Shown one piece after another: positions 63,467-64,000 of a stretch of DNA of 64,000 nt. A program made the position numbers and the translations under genes. Position 1 is the first letter of the stretch. The number at the start of each line of letters is the position of its first letter. Source of the stretch: Rosettibacter primus (GTDB lineage Bacteria; Bacteroidota; Ignavibacteria; Ignavibacteriales; Melioribacteraceae); contig NZ_JAYKGK010000004.1 of the NCBI RefSeq assembly GCF_036860675.1, forward strand, positions 124,001 through 188,000, written 5' to 3'. The notes beneath the pieces are model-generated. The model saw nothing but the letters and a program-made list of their open reading frames with translations, ran no database searches and was not told the origin of the DNA.

Positions 63467-63541
63467 TGGGCGCTGAAGGATTCGAACCTACGACCCCCTG
63501 CTTGTAAGGCAGGTGCTCTGAACCAGCTGAGCTAAGCGCCC
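63467..63541 (-). tRNA. tRNA-Val (anticodon TAC)
   Basis: This 75-base cloverleaf has a 7-bp acceptor stem (GGGCGCT / AGCGCCC), a D-arm (GCTC / GAGC), and an anticodon stem CCTGC / GCAGG around the loop CTTACAA. The T-loop is TTCGAAT. The T-stem GTAGG / CCTTC has one T-T mismatch at its second pair. The CCA end is not encoded. Confidence 0.95.
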
Positions 63542-63676
63542 TTAAATATATCAATAAAAAATTATAGCTTTATTATCTTTTAAGATGAACCAGTAATTAT
63601 AAAGAACTTTAAAATTTGCGCACCAATTATAGAATATTTAATTCAAAGTTTCAATTAGTTCATAAAAATTTTTTTG

Positions 63677-63749
63677 AGCGGGCGACGGGACTCGAACCCG
63701 CGACATTTAGCTTGGGAAGCTACTACTCTACCAACTGAGTTACGCCCGC
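63677..63749 (-). tRNA. tRNA-Gly (anticodon CCC)
   Basis: This 73-base cloverleaf has acceptor GCGGGCG / CGCCCGC, D-arm ACTC / GAGT, anticodon loop TTCCCAA, and T-arm GCGGG / CCCGT with loop TTCGAGT. The outer pair of the anticodon stem is a G-A mismatch. The CCA end is not encoded. Confidence 0.95.
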
Positions 63750-63833
63750 TTCTATTACAAAAATAGAAATGACATAAATCTAATTCAAGACTTTTACTTA
63801 ATTTTCTTCCTATAATTTTTATTAATTACGAAC

Positions 63834-64000
63834 ATGACTTCTTATAATAAGAATACCTTCGAACTCATACTTTTATTTTTATTAACCACTATTTCATTTT
63901 TCGTGTGGGATTCAATCTTATTTTTTCCAATTAAACTTTTTGTTCTCCTTTTACATGAAATTAGTCATGGTATAATTGCAATTATTACTGGAGGAAAAAT
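63834..64000 (+). CDS. Partial gene: M50B-like membrane metallopeptidase
   Basis: The ORF starts at the ATG at 63834 and runs off the window end, with 55 codons visible. The first hydrophobic segment (LILLFLLTTISFFVWDSILF) is followed by LLLHEISHGIIAIITGGK. This contains the HExxH zinc motif within a membrane helix, the hallmark of M50-family intramembrane proteases. The family is recognisable from this end alone, but subfamily and substrate are not. Confidence 0.75.
   Translation, partial: MTSYNKNTFELILLFLLTTISFFVWDSILFFPIKLFVLLLHEISHGIIAIITGGK

Overview
The window is AT-rich DNA from a member of the Bacteroidota/Chlorobi-type group, most likely an Ignavibacteria (Ignavibacterium/Melioribacter-like) organism. 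The evidence is a type IX secretion C-terminal domain (YPNPFNPET ... GVYL), a TonB-dependent receptor with a carboxypeptidase-regulatory-like head, DUF3078-type outer membrane proteins and the low-GC codon usage. The taxonomic call is an inference from protein style, not from a marker gene.

Positions 1-25.3 kb hold a long minus-strand carbohydrate locus plus the end of one converging plus-strand gene. Together its enzymes look like a route for N-glycan-type sugars: TonB receptor, secreted beta-helix protein, GH3, GH125 and GH38 mannosidases, a GH20-like terminus, GH130 and GH94 phosphorylases, a NagB/PIG-L deacetylase fusion, a ROK kinase, L-fucose isomerase and two sugar MFS permeases. Mannose, GlcNAc and fucose are the expected products. 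Positions 26.2-37.2 kb are plus-strand: a macro-domain gene with no normal start codon, then a tricarboxylate cluster (isocitrate-dehydrogenase-like, CstA, HD-like, homoaconitase-like, MmgE/PrpD, a CitD-CitE fusion and CitF). An outer membrane protein, an MFS permease and a cluster of palindromic interspersed repeats (39.6-40.3 kb) follow.

Positions 40.4-62.3 kb form an accessory, defence-like region. The most unusual part is a tightly coupled four-gene unit (41429-44936): a MazF-fold-like protein, a sigma-factor-like protein, an unknown protein, and a Lon-protease-like domain fused to a Csx3-like domain. This resembles the logic of the CalpL/CalpT/CalpS CRISPR-signalling protease system, but with a Csx3-like domain where the SAVED sensor would be and with no cas10 in view. 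Next come a PD-(D/E)XK nuclease, a cassette with a CARF-like small protein and three to four membrane or unknown proteins, and a CRISPR array of 26 repeats with no cas gene in the window. Its two trailer-end repeats are 49 nt instead of 30 nt because of a 19-nt central hairpin, and a decayed third 49-nt copy lies beyond a small membrane-protein ORF. A type I restriction-modification operon with AlbA_2/Schlafen-like and DUF3800 genes inserted completes the region.

Positions 62.3-64 kb carry a gene remnant, a duplicated and interrupted tRNA-Val 3' end with its terminator, intact tRNA-Val(TAC) and tRNA-Gly(CCC) genes, and the start of a plus-strand M50-like peptidase gene. All family calls come from reading the sequence; none was checked by database search.
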